NCBI RefSeq assembly: GCF_008831285.2 | Contig: NC_045151.1 | Location: 8,720,571 to 8,784,570 of the forward strand | Origin: Nymphaea colorata | Taxonomy: Eukaryota > Streptophyta > Magnoliopsida > Nymphaeales > Nymphaeaceae | Direction: 5' to 3' | Length of the DNA stretch: 64,000 nt | Part shown: one piece after another, positions 20,772-32,120 of the stretch | How positions within the stretch are numbered: the stretch's first letter is position 1 | How the letters are laid out: every line of letters starts with the position of its first letter | The notes under the pieces: model-generated | Seen by the model: only the letters and a program-made list of their open reading frames with translations | Databases searched by the model: none | Told to the model about the DNA's origin: nothing | Made by a program: the position numbers and the translations under genes

Positions 20772-21357
20772 TTGCAGCCCCACAATGTTGATGGTATCTT
20801 CAAGCAGCCACACAAAATGGTACTCAACCTGGCTCATTTCCCAATGCTCCAATCAGTTGGCAATCTCTCTATGGTAGACACTATGATGCATTATACTGTT
20901 TCCAGTGATAAACATATTTGTCAATGTGATGTATATTTGTGTGATGTAGATATTGTTTCCAACTTTGTGGAGGGAAGCACAACATTGGGTCATGTATGTT
21001 CTAGACACTGATAAGAGTAAATTTACATATTACAACTTGTGAGGTTGGCAAACAATGTGCTTACAAATAATCACATGATATTTGATTTTTTACTCACTAA
21101 ATATAAACGCAAATTTTTTGATATAATAAGTTTGTGCATTTCAAATGCCTATGTAGAATAATTCATGTGACTGTGAGCTGTCCATTTACAAGTACATAGA
21201 GTCTGTTTTTCTAGACCAACCCATGGACTTCACCCAAGAGGATATGCAGAACAATTCATGTGACTGTGAGGTGTCCATTTACAAGTACATGGAGTCCGTT
21301 TTTGTAGACCAACCCATGGACTTCGCCCAAGAGGATATGCGTGTAATCTGGAAGAAG
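20772..21357 (+). pseudogene. Ulp1-like (C48) cysteine protease remnant
   Basis: The 3' part reads NNSCDCEVSIYKYMESV followed by DQPMDFAQEDMRVIWKK and a TAG. This matches the Ulp1/SENP C-terminal block of plant proteins and transposons (N.xDCG..V.KYM..., with the catalytic Cys in xDC, then a ..DF.QEDM..R tail). The block is present twice in frame through a 93 bp duplication. The upstream open frame (20772-21011) could be the preceding part of the domain but is not convincing alone. The His/Asp part of the catalytic triad was not located. Such domains occur in host genes and are often captured by Mutator-like or CACTA elements. Confidence 0.6.
21155..21340 (+). repeat. 93 bp in-frame tandem duplication
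   Basis: Copies start at 21155 and 21248, period 93 bp (31 codons). Each contains AATTCATGTGACTGTGAG and CCAACCCATGGACTTC. They differ at about ten positions and keep the same reading frame. Confidence 0.85.
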
Positions 21358-21359
21358 TA

Positions 21360-22000
21360 GCATAACTCCTCAAATTCTCGAGGGGAATGCACGAAAGAGG
21401 CAAATGACCCTTGCAACATCTGTAGTGGTTTCATTGTATAGGGAATATGTAATTTTGTAATGCTCAAAGGTTATGTTTTATAACATTAAATTAGATTCAT
21501 CTATAGATTACATTACAAGATTATTGTAATTACTGTTTATTTTTTGAATGCCAAATGAGTTAGACAACTTTAACTGATGTCTCTTCTAAATGATTGTTTG
21601 AAAATCATACAATGTAAAAGTACTTTAGCTAGCAAAATAATTGTGGGACTTCATTGATGAAAATATAAAATTTTTTATTGTAGTACTGCTTTTCATCAGT
21701 AAGAAAACTTTTGCTAGCTACAGATTATCTTTACCAGCAAGGATTGACATAAGCCATTCCATACATGTAAATACCACTAACAAACACAACAATCACTTGT
21801 TGACAAAAAATGACCAAACTTGTATCAAAATACAACTGTAAGATTGAGGGAGTTGAGCAAGACACTCCTAAAATACCTGAGGGAAAGGGGTGAAAGAGAA
21901 AAATGACTCTGACAGCATATGCAGTGGTTGCCCATCATATATCCCATACATAATTTTGTGCACTCAAATGTTATGTTTTGTAACTTGAATTATATTAACG
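21360..22000 (+). repeat. Second-order duplication, ~500 bp apart
   Basis: The stretch just after the protease stop (GGAATGCACGAAAGAGGCAAATGACCCTTGC and so on, near 21,383) is repeated diverged at about 21,885 (GGGTGAAAGAGAAAAATGACTCTG). Both continue with a CATCTGTAGTGG/CATATGCAGTGG and a GTTATGTTTTRTAAC phrase. 22,001-22,245 shows nothing further. Confidence 0.5.
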
Positions 22001-22245
22001 TATGAGGTATATATTGTATGATTACTATAAAGAAACAATGCTGAAAACCATAAGAAATTTAGTTTTTTTCTCTATCTTCCTTATTCCTAAAATGAAGACA
22101 ACAAGTTGTTTCTTCATGCAAAGGGGGATGGAAAACACGAGTGTTCCTATTATGCCGAATGGAGGGCTAAACCCTAGAACAGCCGATAGTTGATTGTTGT
22201 TAGGCAAAATGCCAATGAGCAAATCATAGGCACAAATGGCATCTA

Positions 22246-22840
22246 ATGATTGTGGGTGGATATGGTGATCATTGCCCATTGGTAGGTTTCCCTAGTGTTT
22301 TTCAAGCTGAAAGGCATCACTGTATAGCAAAATGTAGCCCATGGGGTTGTGAAGGATGTTTTAGGTTGGTCTCAAGTGGCCAACTTAATCTAGTTATATC
22401 CGGAATATTTATTCATGAAAGAGAACATTGCATGTCCTGTTGTATTATCCACCAACAAGTCAATTTGTGTAACAGATAATCATATGTGGGAGTGACTCTA
22501 TTTAAATCTTTGAAATTGATGCAGAGACAAAATTTGCTGTTCTTCTTGGGAACTACCATAATATTTGCTAACCATTTGGGATAGTCGATTACTTGGATGA
22601 ATCCAGCTTTCAATAGATCTTAGACTTCTTTGACTTTCCCTTCAAGTCGAGGGTCCAATTTTCTTAGTTCTTGTGTAATTGGTTTGCATTTCAATTTTAA
22701 ATATAACCAATGTTCAATCAATGTTGTGTCAAGGCCTGGCGTGTTCTCATAGGTCCATGCAAAAGCCTCTTGATGTTTTGTGAGAAATTCAATCAATTTG
22801 GTCTTTTCTTATATAGAGAGATTAGTTCCCATTTGCAGTA
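22246..22840 (-). pseudogene. Gypsy A reverse transcriptase N-terminal half
   Basis: Minus-strand segments EFLTKHQEAFAWTYENTPGL, KPITQELRKLDPRLEGKVKE, KAGFIQVIDYPKWLANI, VPKKN and then, after a frame shift, GHAMFSFMNKYSGYN and FTTPWATFCYTVMPF. These are the standard Ty3/gypsy RT blocks 1-4. The homology stops abruptly near 22,246 before YVDD, so the element is truncated there. Confidence 0.85.
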
Positions 22841-23333
22841 TCTTTGGATTGTCTATTGTGCAGATATTAAGTTCCTTGATTGGATTGTTAAGCAACGGTG
22901 ATGGTTGGTCCTATTTTTCCATTTGAATAAACTCTAGATACTCTATCTATGTGAGTTTAGACTCATTTCTACTAGTGATTTTGGTTGTTGACCTTCAAAT
23001 GCCATCCTGAAAGAGGAAGTAAGATTATTAAGTTTTAATTGAAGCACCAAGCCAAAAGAGTTTGTATTGACTGCAATTGTTATCATTGTACATGAATGAT
23101 ATTTCAAAATGTGATGCTAGATCGACAAAGGAGTACAATGACTTTTCATTGAAAAGGAAAAATAGAGAAGGTAGAAGGGCTTTGAATGACTAGTTTTCAG
23201 CTAACACTGAACATCTCTACCTATGGTGGTTACCTTGAGGAATGGTATTGGCTTAAATTCTTATCGTTCCACTACTTCATTACTATGACATCCAAAATCA
23301 TGAATGCCTCTTTGTTTGGGATTGTTACTGGTC

Positions 23334-24775
23334 CTAGGATGCCATCAGTGATCTTTCCAAGACCGGTGAATGGATGATATCCTTGGACAGAAAGAGCTTG
23401 AATCCCTTCTCATTTTGAGAAAATTGTTTAAACAGAGGGTGATCTTTGTAGGTTGTTTCAAATAGAGTAGGCTTACTGCCCTTGATCACCCACATTTGTT
23501 TCCTTGGTTTATGCAAATACACATTGCTAAAATTTTGTATTAGCTCATCTTCTTTGCAAACCTGATAGGTACTCCTATGGTGTATGTAGGCATGGGCAAC
23601 ATTGGGTGGGAATGTTGTTCTTGACGATCTTCTACATATGTTGTAGTTAGATGCATTCCTATGCCCTGTGTATGCACTGATGTATGGTTGATGGAACTGC
23701 ATTGGCTAAATGAATCCATTGTTAGCCCAATAACATATTGAATATGTGGAATAAAACCTCAAATTTGGTTTCTATGATATCCAAGACATGCCTAGCCTAA
23801 ACCGAGTTGACTTTGTCCATCATACCCATGGACTATAATAGGTGTTGTGACTAATCTGACCCTAATATCCCCACTACCTGTGCTGTTTGTAATGGACATA
23901 TATTTAGACTTTCCCCACCATCGACTAGCACGAGTAATAGTACTACCCAATGCCTTGATTATGCTATGGAGAGCATTATCGTGCATGGCGCCTCTATTTG
24001 GAGGTCCTTATTAGTGAAGTATATTGGACCATTCTGGTACAACCCATATGCCCTCCAACCACCTCTACTAAACTTTTCAGTTTTAATTGTAATTGGGGAA
24101 TCTAGCTAGTTGAAAAGCACTTCCAAGGGTTCTGAATCGAATACCTCCTCTACTAATAATACTTCTTCCATGGGAGCAAAGCTAGTGGAAAGTGCTTCCT
24201 CAGATCTTGCTATTTCTTTGTCTTTTATGGCCAATAGTTTGAAGAAGTTCATGGGACTTCTTTCTTTCTCTTGTGAGTCAACACGACTTGTTGTTTGGAT
24301 GGGGCAGAAGTGTATCTAACCATTGACAACATTTTCTTGCCATATTTTGGAAAAGGATTGGCGATTATTCCTGGATGTCACATAGTCACTTTAATCAACT
24401 TTTTATCCACTACATTTTGAATTAACTTTTTAAGTACCAGACAATCTTCAATGTCATGTCCCGGTGCCCGATGAAATTTCCAGAGCTAACTTTGTTTCTC
24501 CCTCTTACCAGAATAGAATTGGAGGCTTTTGGCAACGATAATGTTCCTATTTTTACCAGTTTTTCTATGATTTCCTAATAAGTTTGTTCCAACACCGTGA
24601 ATTTTCTATCATAGCTCCAACCTAGGTGCTTGCTCTTTTTATTGACATTGTTGCTGGTGTTGGCTCCAACTTTGTGATAGGAATCCTTATTCTTCAAATA
24701 GTCAATTTTCTCTTTCTTTGCTGCACTTGCAATGAGATTGGTAGGAGTATATCGAGCATTGGTCTTTCTGGCTTC
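23334..24775 (-). pseudogene. Gypsy A gag C terminus, protease and linker
   Basis: From high to low: NLIASAAKKEKIDYL, then FHRAPGHDIEDCLVLKKLI (the H..GH..xDC zinc-like motif of Tat gag) near 24,490-24,400, then LVLVDGGESLNICPL (retropepsin D-G-G/S-S-LN site) near 23,930-23,880, then an open 122-codon stretch (23,334-23,702) that lies where Tat elements have the PR-RT linker. Stops interrupt each block. Confidence 0.75.
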
Positions 24776-24780
24776 CTCTT
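24776..24780. repeat. Target-site duplication CTCTT (5' copy)
   Basis: Identical to 29986-29990. Confidence 0.95.
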
Positions 24781-25020
24781 TGTTGACGGGTTTTGTTGTT
24801 CGGGTCCGGATCCTTACCCGATCCGGTTTGTCCTAATTAGGACTACTTATATCTCTGTAAACCCTAATCTCTGTGTTAATGAAATTTTGAAGAGAGAGAG
24901 TGTCTGGACGCTAGTGGGCACCAGACCTCCTCACCCGTGGTTTTTCTTCCCTCGTGTTGAGGGTTTTCCACGTTACATCTGTGTGCTTTCTTCTACTCTC
25001 GTGCATATTTTGTTTCTACA
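24781..25020 (+). repeat. 5' LTR of Copia
   Basis: 240 bp, TG...CA. Contains an ACTTATATCTC sequence that may serve as a weak TATA region. Confidence 0.97.
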
Positions 25021-25032
25021 TGGTATCAGAGC
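25021..25032 (+). other. Primer-binding site
   Basis: TGGTATCAGAGC, exact match to the plant initiator-Met tRNA-type site, with no spacer after the LTR. Confidence 0.95.
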
Positions 25033-25397
25033 CGTCGGACTTGGAGAAAACAAAATCTGTTTTTCTAGGGTTGTGAAGTTCCAACCCTAACTGCCGCCAC
25101 TGCCGTCGCTGCACCGCTGCCGTTGTTGCGCCGCCGCTGTCGCCGCGCCGTGACATTGCCTCCACCGCCGACGCCGACTCCGCCGCCGACGTCCGACCAC
25201 CGACGCCGAATGCAGTCGCCTGTTCTCGGCGCGCGCTGCCAAGCGCCACCAGCTGCTCCCGCCGCTTCCGCCGTGTCCTGCCGCTTCTGCCGTGTCCCGC
25301 TGCTTCCACCGTTGATCCCCGATTGCGTCATCTCCCCTTTTCCTCTTGGTTACTGCTGCTCTGTGTGTTCTTTGGCAGCCACTTCTAACTGGTGATC
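25033..25397 (+). other. Copia 5' untranslated leader
   Basis: GC-rich leader with CCGCCG-type repeats (25,090-25,270), much richer in GC than the coding region that follows. Open frames here are by-products of the composition. Confidence 0.7.
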
Positions 25398-28300
25398 ATG
25401 GCTGACTCGTTTTCTTCTTCAGTCAATACTACTCTACCTGATGTTGTGTCCGCGCGGACTGATCATGTACCGGTTCAAGTTACCACCATTCAACTTACCA
25501 AGGAGAACTATTCACGATGGTCTGCTGCGATTACTATGGGGATTGCTGGGCAAGGACGCATTGCCTATGTGAATGGGAGAAAGGTTGAACCTGCTGCAGA
25601 TAGTCTGGCTTGGGATACATGGTTTCTAGAAGACAACCAGGTGAAGACCTGGATTGTTAATTCAGTGTCCGCGGATATCCAACCCCTCATTCTTCGTAAG
25701 AAGACTGCGAGGGATATGTGGATTATTTTGGAGCAGATGTATGGTCAAAAGAGAAGGAAAGTTCGTGTGTATCAACTTATGAAGGATGTGTATTCCCTGC
25801 GACAAGGTGCTCTCTTGGTTGCAGACTTTTATGCAGCATTAAAATCTAAGTGGGAGGACATTGACTATCATTCTGATATTACATGGAGGTGTCCTCATGA
25901 CCAGATGCAGTATATGACTGATAAATGGGAGAACAGGGTATTCCTTTTCTTATCCGGGCTGAATGATGACTTTGAAAATATAAGGAGTCAGATTCTTAAC
26001 TCTGACGAATCACTTAGTATTGAAGATGTCTATTCCCGAGTTGAAGCTGAAGAACAGAGAAGGCTGCTTTCTAGTGGACGAAAAGGGGAAGAACAGTCTG
26101 CCTATGTTAGCCGTGCCCCTGTGGGAACTCCTCGTTCTTCCCAAAAATGTACACATTGCAAAAAACTTGGTCATACTAGGGATTTTTGTTGGGACCTGTA
26201 TCCAGAGAAGAAGGATAGTAGGGGGAGGTCTTCTAGTGGGAAGAAGCCTGTATCGTCTGCAACAAGTCTGAGTGATGGGAAAGGTTCTATTTCTGCAGAA
26301 CAGATTCGTGAGCTACGAGCATATTTGAGCAAGATTGATGTTGGTCAGGCAGATACACCAGCTGAGGTGAAGATCAATCAGGCATTGGCTGTTTCAAGGG
26401 CAGAAGGTACTTCTTCTACAGGTGAATGGATTGTTGACAGCGGTGCCACTCATCACATGACTGGCAACCCCAAGCTGTTCCATGACTACAAGCTATCCTC
26501 GGGAAAGGAACGTGTGTCCCTTGCCGATGGTTCCTTTACTTCTGTGGCAGGGAAAGGGAGTCTTTCCTTGTTAAATAATTTTTTAGTTCACGATGCCTTA
26601 CATGTTCCTCATCTTCCCTTAAATTTGTTATATGTTAGTAAGATTACCAAAGAACTGAAGTGTCAACTTATATTTTCTGAAAAACGTTGTGTTTTGCAGG
26701 ACTTGGTGACAGGGAAGAGGATTGAGATTGGTTTGGTGTCTGATGGGCTATATCGGCTTCCTATACGCGTTGTCACAGCTCTTATGTCAGTAGTCAACAG
26801 GACAGAGAAAAATGAGGAAGAGTGTCGTCAGTTATTTTTGTTTTGGCACGAACGCCTTGGTCATCTCCCATTTGGGATTTTGAAACATTTGTTCCCTGAA
26901 CTATGTTCTAGATTAAACATTTCCATGTTATCATGTGATGTGTGTCAGTTTGCGAAGCATGTTAGAGCTTCTTATCCAATTTCAAATAATCGTTCTAATA
27001 AAGCTTTCTCCTTGGTTCATTCTGATGTGTGGGGGCCCTCGGGCATTCATTCTCGTGGTGGTTTTCAATACTTTATAACTTTTATAGATGATTATTCAAG
27101 GTGTACCTTTGTGTATTTGTTGAAAGATCGTAGTGAGGTGCCTCACATTATTGAAACTTTCATCCTCCTAGTGGAAAACCAGTATGGAAATTCTGTCAAG
27201 ACTTTTCGGTCTGATAATGCCCGTGAATATATGTGTCTCACTGTTGAAGAATTCTTTCGAAAGAGGGGGATTGTTCATGAGACATCATGTAGTTATACCC
27301 TCCCTCAAAATGGGGTTGCTGAGAGAAAAAATCGTCAGTTGCTTAATGTCACCCGAGCCATATTGTTTCAAAGAAATCTCCCAAAATACTATTGGGGAGA
27401 TGCAATCCTTACGAGTGTCTACTTGATTAATCGCATGCCTAGTCATGTGCTAAAGGGTCGTACTCCCTACTCTATGCTTTCAGGGAGTAGTCAACCTTTT
27501 CACCTCCCTCCTCGAGTCTTTGGATGTGTGTGTTTCATACATAACCACAGCCCAAATGTGAAAAAACTTGATCCCAAATCTATTAAGGGCATCTTTCTCG
27601 GGTATTCTTCCACTCAAAAAGGTTATAAATGTCTAGATCCCACCACTGGTCGTCTCCACATTACCAAAGATGTCACCTTCTTGGAACATGTCTCCTATTT
27701 TCGTGAGAATTCTCTTCAGGGGAAGAAGTTAATGTCTAAGGAAGAGTATTCTCCCACACAGGAAATTCAGTTTACAGACTTTATGGATTACAGGCGTGAA
27801 GAGAATCCTGTTGCCAAGGTGCTTGGCAAAGATGAAGAGGGGACGACTACTGATGTACATGAACAGGAGAAGGACGGAGAGCATCCGATGGTGACAGAAC
27901 AAGAGGGTAATCATATGTTTGGACATGTGTATTCCAGGAGAAGAGCTTGTACTGACAAGGTGATTAATGATGAGGAGGTTACACCGAATCCCAATCCTAC
28001 TTCTTCCTTTGATGATCCAAGTCGTGTTCAGAAGCAAAATGTTGGAAGAGAAATTCAGACTGGAAAAGAAAAGGAGGATCTCCCCATTACCTTGAGAAAG
28101 GGTGTCAGATCATGTACCCAACACCATTTTGGTAACTTCGTATCTTACTCTAGATTGAGCACTGACTATAAATGTTTTGTATCCTCCTTGGCTATGGTTG
28201 TGATTCTCAGGAATGCTACAGAGGCTCAGGGTGACACTAAGTGGTCTCATGCAATGAAAGAAGAGATGGAAGCTTTAGACATAAATCAAACATGGGAGGT

Positions 28301-29753
28301 GGTTGATATTCCTGAAGCAGCTCACTTGGTTGGGTCGAAGTGGGTCTACACTGTTAAGTACAAACCAGATGAGAACATTGAGAGGTACAAAGCACGATTG
28401 GTGGCCAAGGGGTTCAGTCAGAAATATGAGATCGACTACTTAGAGACGTTTGCTCCAGTTGCAAAGATGAAGACTGTTAGAGTTATTATTTCATTGGCGG
28501 TGCTGAAGGGTTGGGAGATGTGCCAACTTAATGTAAAAAATGTCTTTCTCAATGGAGATCTCGAAGAGGAGGTGTACATGTGCATGCCACCAGGTTCTGA
28601 GAAACCTGGAAAATGCTATGATTAATTGAAGAAAGCTTTGTATGGGATGAAACAGTCTCCCCGAGCAAGGTTTGAACGGCTCAGACTTGTGATGAAGAAA
28701 CATGGCTACAAACAAGGAAATTGAGATCATACCCTGTTTGTAAAGAGAAGAGAGAGTAAAGTTACTCTACTATTGGTTTATGTTGATGATATGATTGTTA
28801 CAGGTGATGATAAGGAAGAGATAGCAAGATTAAAGGGTTTACTATATGCTGAATTTGATTAAAAAGATCTTGGTAAGCTGAAGTATTTCCTTTGTATTGA
28901 AATTGCTAGATCAGGTACAACTCTTGTACTTAGTCAAAGGAAGTATACCCTGGATCTACTGAAGGAGACAGGAAAACTGGGGTGCAGACCAGCCTCTACT
29001 CCTATAGATGCTGGGCATAAACTTGGTAGCAAAGATGGAGAACTGTTGTGTGAAGAAGCCAAAGGGAGATATCAACGCCTAGTTGGGAAACTGATTTATC
29101 TCACTCTGACTAGACCTGATATCACATTTGCTGTAAATGTGATGAGCCAGTTCATGCATGCACCTACAGATATGCACTTGAAGGCTGTAGATAGAATTCT
29201 GTGCTACTTGAAGAAGAATCCCGGGAAAGGACTTCTATATGTGCAACAAAGATCTATTGAAGTTGAAGGGTATTTTGATGCAGACTGGGCAGGCTGTGTT
29301 GACACCAGAAGATCTACTTCAGGGTACTATGTCTATTTGGGGGGAAATTTAGTTGTTTGGAGAAGCAAGAGACAAGATGTGTGTTCCCGCTCGAGTGCAG
29401 AGGCTGAATATAGGGCTGTGGCTACTGGGGTATCAGAATTGTTATGGCTGAAGATCTTACTGACAGATATTGGAATAGAGATTGAAGGGCCTATGAGGAT
29501 GTATTGTGATAATAAGTCTACAATTAACTTGGCTAACAACCCAGTTCTTCATGATCGAACAAAGCATGTGGAGATTGACCGTCACTTCATCAGAGAAAGA
29601 ATTGATGCTAAGGAATTGATGCTACCATACATGAAGTCGGAAGACCAAACTGCTGATATCCTAACCAAGGCCTTAAGTGTAACTCCTTTTGAGAGAAATG
29701 TATCCAAGTTGGGCATGTTTGATATGTATGCCCAACTTGAGGGGGAGTGTTGA
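25398..29753 (+). pseudogene. Copia gag-pol polyprotein with three in-frame stops
   Basis: ATG at 25,398 (MADSFSSS). The frame is unbroken to 29,753 (1,451 codons) except for stops at 28,623 (TAA), 28,722 (TGA) and 28,860 (TAA), all in RT. Domains: gag; zinc knuckle [14 protein letters not shown] (~residue 251); protease [10 protein letters not shown] (~345); integrase HHCC ([13 protein letters not shown], from ~483) and catalytic D, D, E (HSDVW ~540, RSDNARE ~604, GVAERKN ~641); RT from ~948 with YVDDM at ~1127; RNase H with DADWAG at ~1294, SSAEAEYR and TKHVEIDRHFIRE; end AQLEGEC. The first RT catalytic Asp is Asn (QLNVKN instead of the usual QLDVKN). The element is therefore not able to move by itself. 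Confidence 0.95.
29739..29747 (+). other. Polypurine tract
   Basis: GAGGGGGAG directly before the 3' LTR; it also forms the last codons of the polyprotein. Confidence 0.92.
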
Positions 29754-29985
29754 CGGGTTTTGTTGTCTGGGTCTGGATCCTTACCTGATCCGGTTTGTCC
29801 TAATTAGGACTACTTATATCTCTGTAAACCCTAATCTCTGTGTTAATGAAGTTTTGAAGAGAGAGTGTCTGGACGCTAGTGGGCACCAGACCTCCTCACC
29901 CGTGGTTTTTCTTCCCTCGTGTTGAGGGTTTTCCACGTTACATCTGTGTGCTTTCTTCTACTCTCGTGCATATTTTGTTTCTACA
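29748..29985 (+). repeat. 3' LTR of Copia
   Basis: 238 bp. Compared with the 5' LTR, three differences are C in the 5' copy and T here, each at a CpG; the other two substitutions are T/C and A/G. Confidence 0.97.
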
Positions 29986-29990
29986 CTCTT
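29986..29990. repeat. Target-site duplication CTCTT (3' copy)
   Basis: Identical to 24776-24780. Confidence 0.95.
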
Positions 29991-30620
29991 TATGTTTGGC
30001 TAGTATGGCTGCATTAAATGCCCCATTCTCAATGCCAGCTTCAATCAGCTCTTTAAGTCTATGAACAACTTTATGGGAGCATTTGACATCAACCTCCTCA
30101 ATGGTTGAGAAAGGTTATTGGTGATCAATCTTAAGGTGTGAGATTGAGATGTTAGGTCCCTCATTTTATTGCAGGCTGACCTCCACCTCTGAATGAAATC
30201 TTTGATTTTTTTCTCCTAGCTTTTGTCTGAGATTACATAAAGTGGTTTTTTGTTGGAGCGGTTTCTTTGTTATGGATGAACCACTCAATAGATAGATTGA
30301 TCAGTTTGTCAAAGTTCTTGACCTCTATTGGGTTGACATGTTCCCAGTACCATTGTGTTGCTATGCCTTCTAAATTTCACAGAAATCAACAAAAAAGAGC
30401 TCAATAGTTGTTCTTGAATTTATAGCATTCAGCAAAGGACAACTAAATGAGCTTTTGGATCCCCTTGGCCGCCAAAGTTTACAAATTTCTATAGTAGGTT
30501 TTTGATATACTTGTCATTTTTGAAGCTTTCATGAAAGTCTTTGCAAGTAAAGCTTCATTTATTTTTTCCTTGAGTTGAATGACGTTTAGCTTCTCTACCT
30601 CTTGGAGTTTGATTTTTATA
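29986..30620 (-). pseudogene. Gypsy A gag core
   Basis: Minus strand reads GIATQWYWEHVNPIEVKNFD, INLSIEWFIHNKE and, further on, VHRLKELIEAGIENGAFNAA and ILAKHKE up to the Copia junction. This is the retrotransposon gag domain pattern (LxGxAxxWY...F..L...F...). One stop (TAA) lies in the middle. Confidence 0.75.
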
Positions 30621-31559
30621 GGCTCCCCATTTTTTTTCTTTTCTTGTGGGGCTTTCTCATTCTCTTGACTAAGTGTTTCTATAGTGGTGTCATTAGAGGT
30701 AGTGTTGTCATTGGATGAAGATTCTTTGCTCTTCTTCTTTTTCCTTTTCTTGTTTGCATTCGTTTGCTCCTTGTGAAATCTGATTATGAACTTGCAAAAG
30801 TTATTATATTCATCCTGATCTGGTTTAGGGGTTTTTCAAGCAGTGCTCGAACTCGGAGAGGGAGTTGTTTGGATTCCATTTCTATTCTTTTTTTCCCTTT
30901 GGCTCTTGGTTTCCACCATAAACTGGAGGTTCACTTAAAAGAAAAAGAAGACAAAGAATTAGGAGATTTGAAAAATGATTTGATAAGAGACATTTAACAA
31001 ATTTAGATGAAATATTTGATTCATCATTGCAATGTCAAAATGAGACAATGTTATTTTGATGATTCGATTGATTACAATGCTTCCAAACTAGACTTTGACA
31101 TAACTAAGGTTGACTATTCAGTGGGTGTCCTCCCACCATTTGGCATAGGTGAGACCCATGGCTGAGCAAGGATGAACAGATGTGAGCATAAGGCCCCCAT
31201 CACTGTTGGGCTAGGACGTATAGTCTAGACCACTCAGGAGTATCTAGCTCGTGCTATACGATGACTTCTTCAGATCTGATCTTGTGAACCTGCCTTTGTC
31301 ACTACAAAAATTGACAAAGAAAACATTTTGGATGGTATTCCAGAATGACTTGACGATGCTCCCATTGAAGAAATCCCAAATGATGCTTTCTTCGTCAAGC
31401 TATTCCATCTTTTCCGATAGTGTTCCACATTGAGCAAGCTCTTGTCAAAATTTTGACAATGGTTGGATTGTGGCCTCACATGCTTGTAGAACTAGGATTG
31501 AAGGACAAAGACACATCTTTCAATGTAGTCTGCATCTCCAGTTGAAAAGTTGGAAAGTC
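30621..31559. other. Region between gag and mobile-domain ORF of gypsy A
   Basis: Lys-rich low-complexity (CTTCTTCTTTTTCC near 30,730 on plus) and unrecognised sequence. Probably the untranslated or variable N-terminal gag part of element A. Confidence 0.35.
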
Positions 31560-32120
31560 CTCTATATAGGTAGGCGGGAGTTGACATGGTTATTGACCGT
31601 TGACGGATTTTAATGTCCCTAATTTCTAAAGAGGCGAGCAACTCTGAGATTTATATTCTGTTCCTTATTATGGAAGAAGATGAGTCCAACAGTGCATGTC
31701 ATCATCGAATTCTTGTATTTGTCGATGGCATTGCTGGACAGAGTGGTCGGATCGTGATATTGGGAAGGCTCATTGCTCAGACTTTTTAGCTGAATAAGTT
31801 GGTGTCCTTTTTGTTCTATAAGTTGTTAATTCCTCTTTCTTGTGAGCCTATGTACCATATCTAAAATTTTGACTTTTTCTTGGTTGACAAGAAACTGACT
31901 TTCGATTGGCACTCTAAGACTGCCTTCTAGCTTAGGAAATTCTATGATGCTGGAAAAATCATCCAAGGTGATGGTCATTTCACCTCATGGAAACCAAAAT
32001 ATATTGGTTCTTGAATTCCACCTTTCAGTGACTACATGGACCAAACTGCCGTTGATAGGCTAAACTTCTAAGCTGATGGCTTCAAAGAACTCACAATTCT
32101 CCAGGTGGTTCAAAAATATA
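31560..32120 (-). pseudogene. Plant mobile domain (aminotransferase-like) ORF remnant
   Basis: Minus strand reads VTERWNSRTNIFWFP, GEMTITLDDFSSIIEFPKLE and then, in the expected order, KNSMMTCTVGLIFFHNKE..INLRVARL. This fits the plant mobile domain (ERW.xET..FHLP.GEMT.TL.DV..LLGLP.., then LLG..LF.D.S...V.LR). Stops and at least one frame shift are present. It sits upstream of gypsy A gag on the same strand, where Tat/Ogre-type elements carry an additional ORF. Confidence 0.6.

Larger units (their letters stand above)
24781..29985 (+). mobile_element. Nearly complete Copia element inserted in gypsy A
   Basis: LTRs 24781-25020 (240 bp) and 29748-29985 (238 bp), both TGTTGACGGG...TTTCTACA. Target duplication CTCTT at 24776-24780 and 29986-29990. 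Primer-binding site right after the 5' LTR and polypurine tract right before the 3' LTR. One polyprotein frame fills the interior. The LTRs differ by five transitions and one 2 bp (GA) slip, about 2%, making this the youngest dated event in the window. Confidence 0.98.

Noticed and set aside
25065-25395. Overlapping frames in the Copia leader
   Set aside because: CCGCCG-type repeats give stop-free frames in all phases; the real start is the ATG at 25,398.
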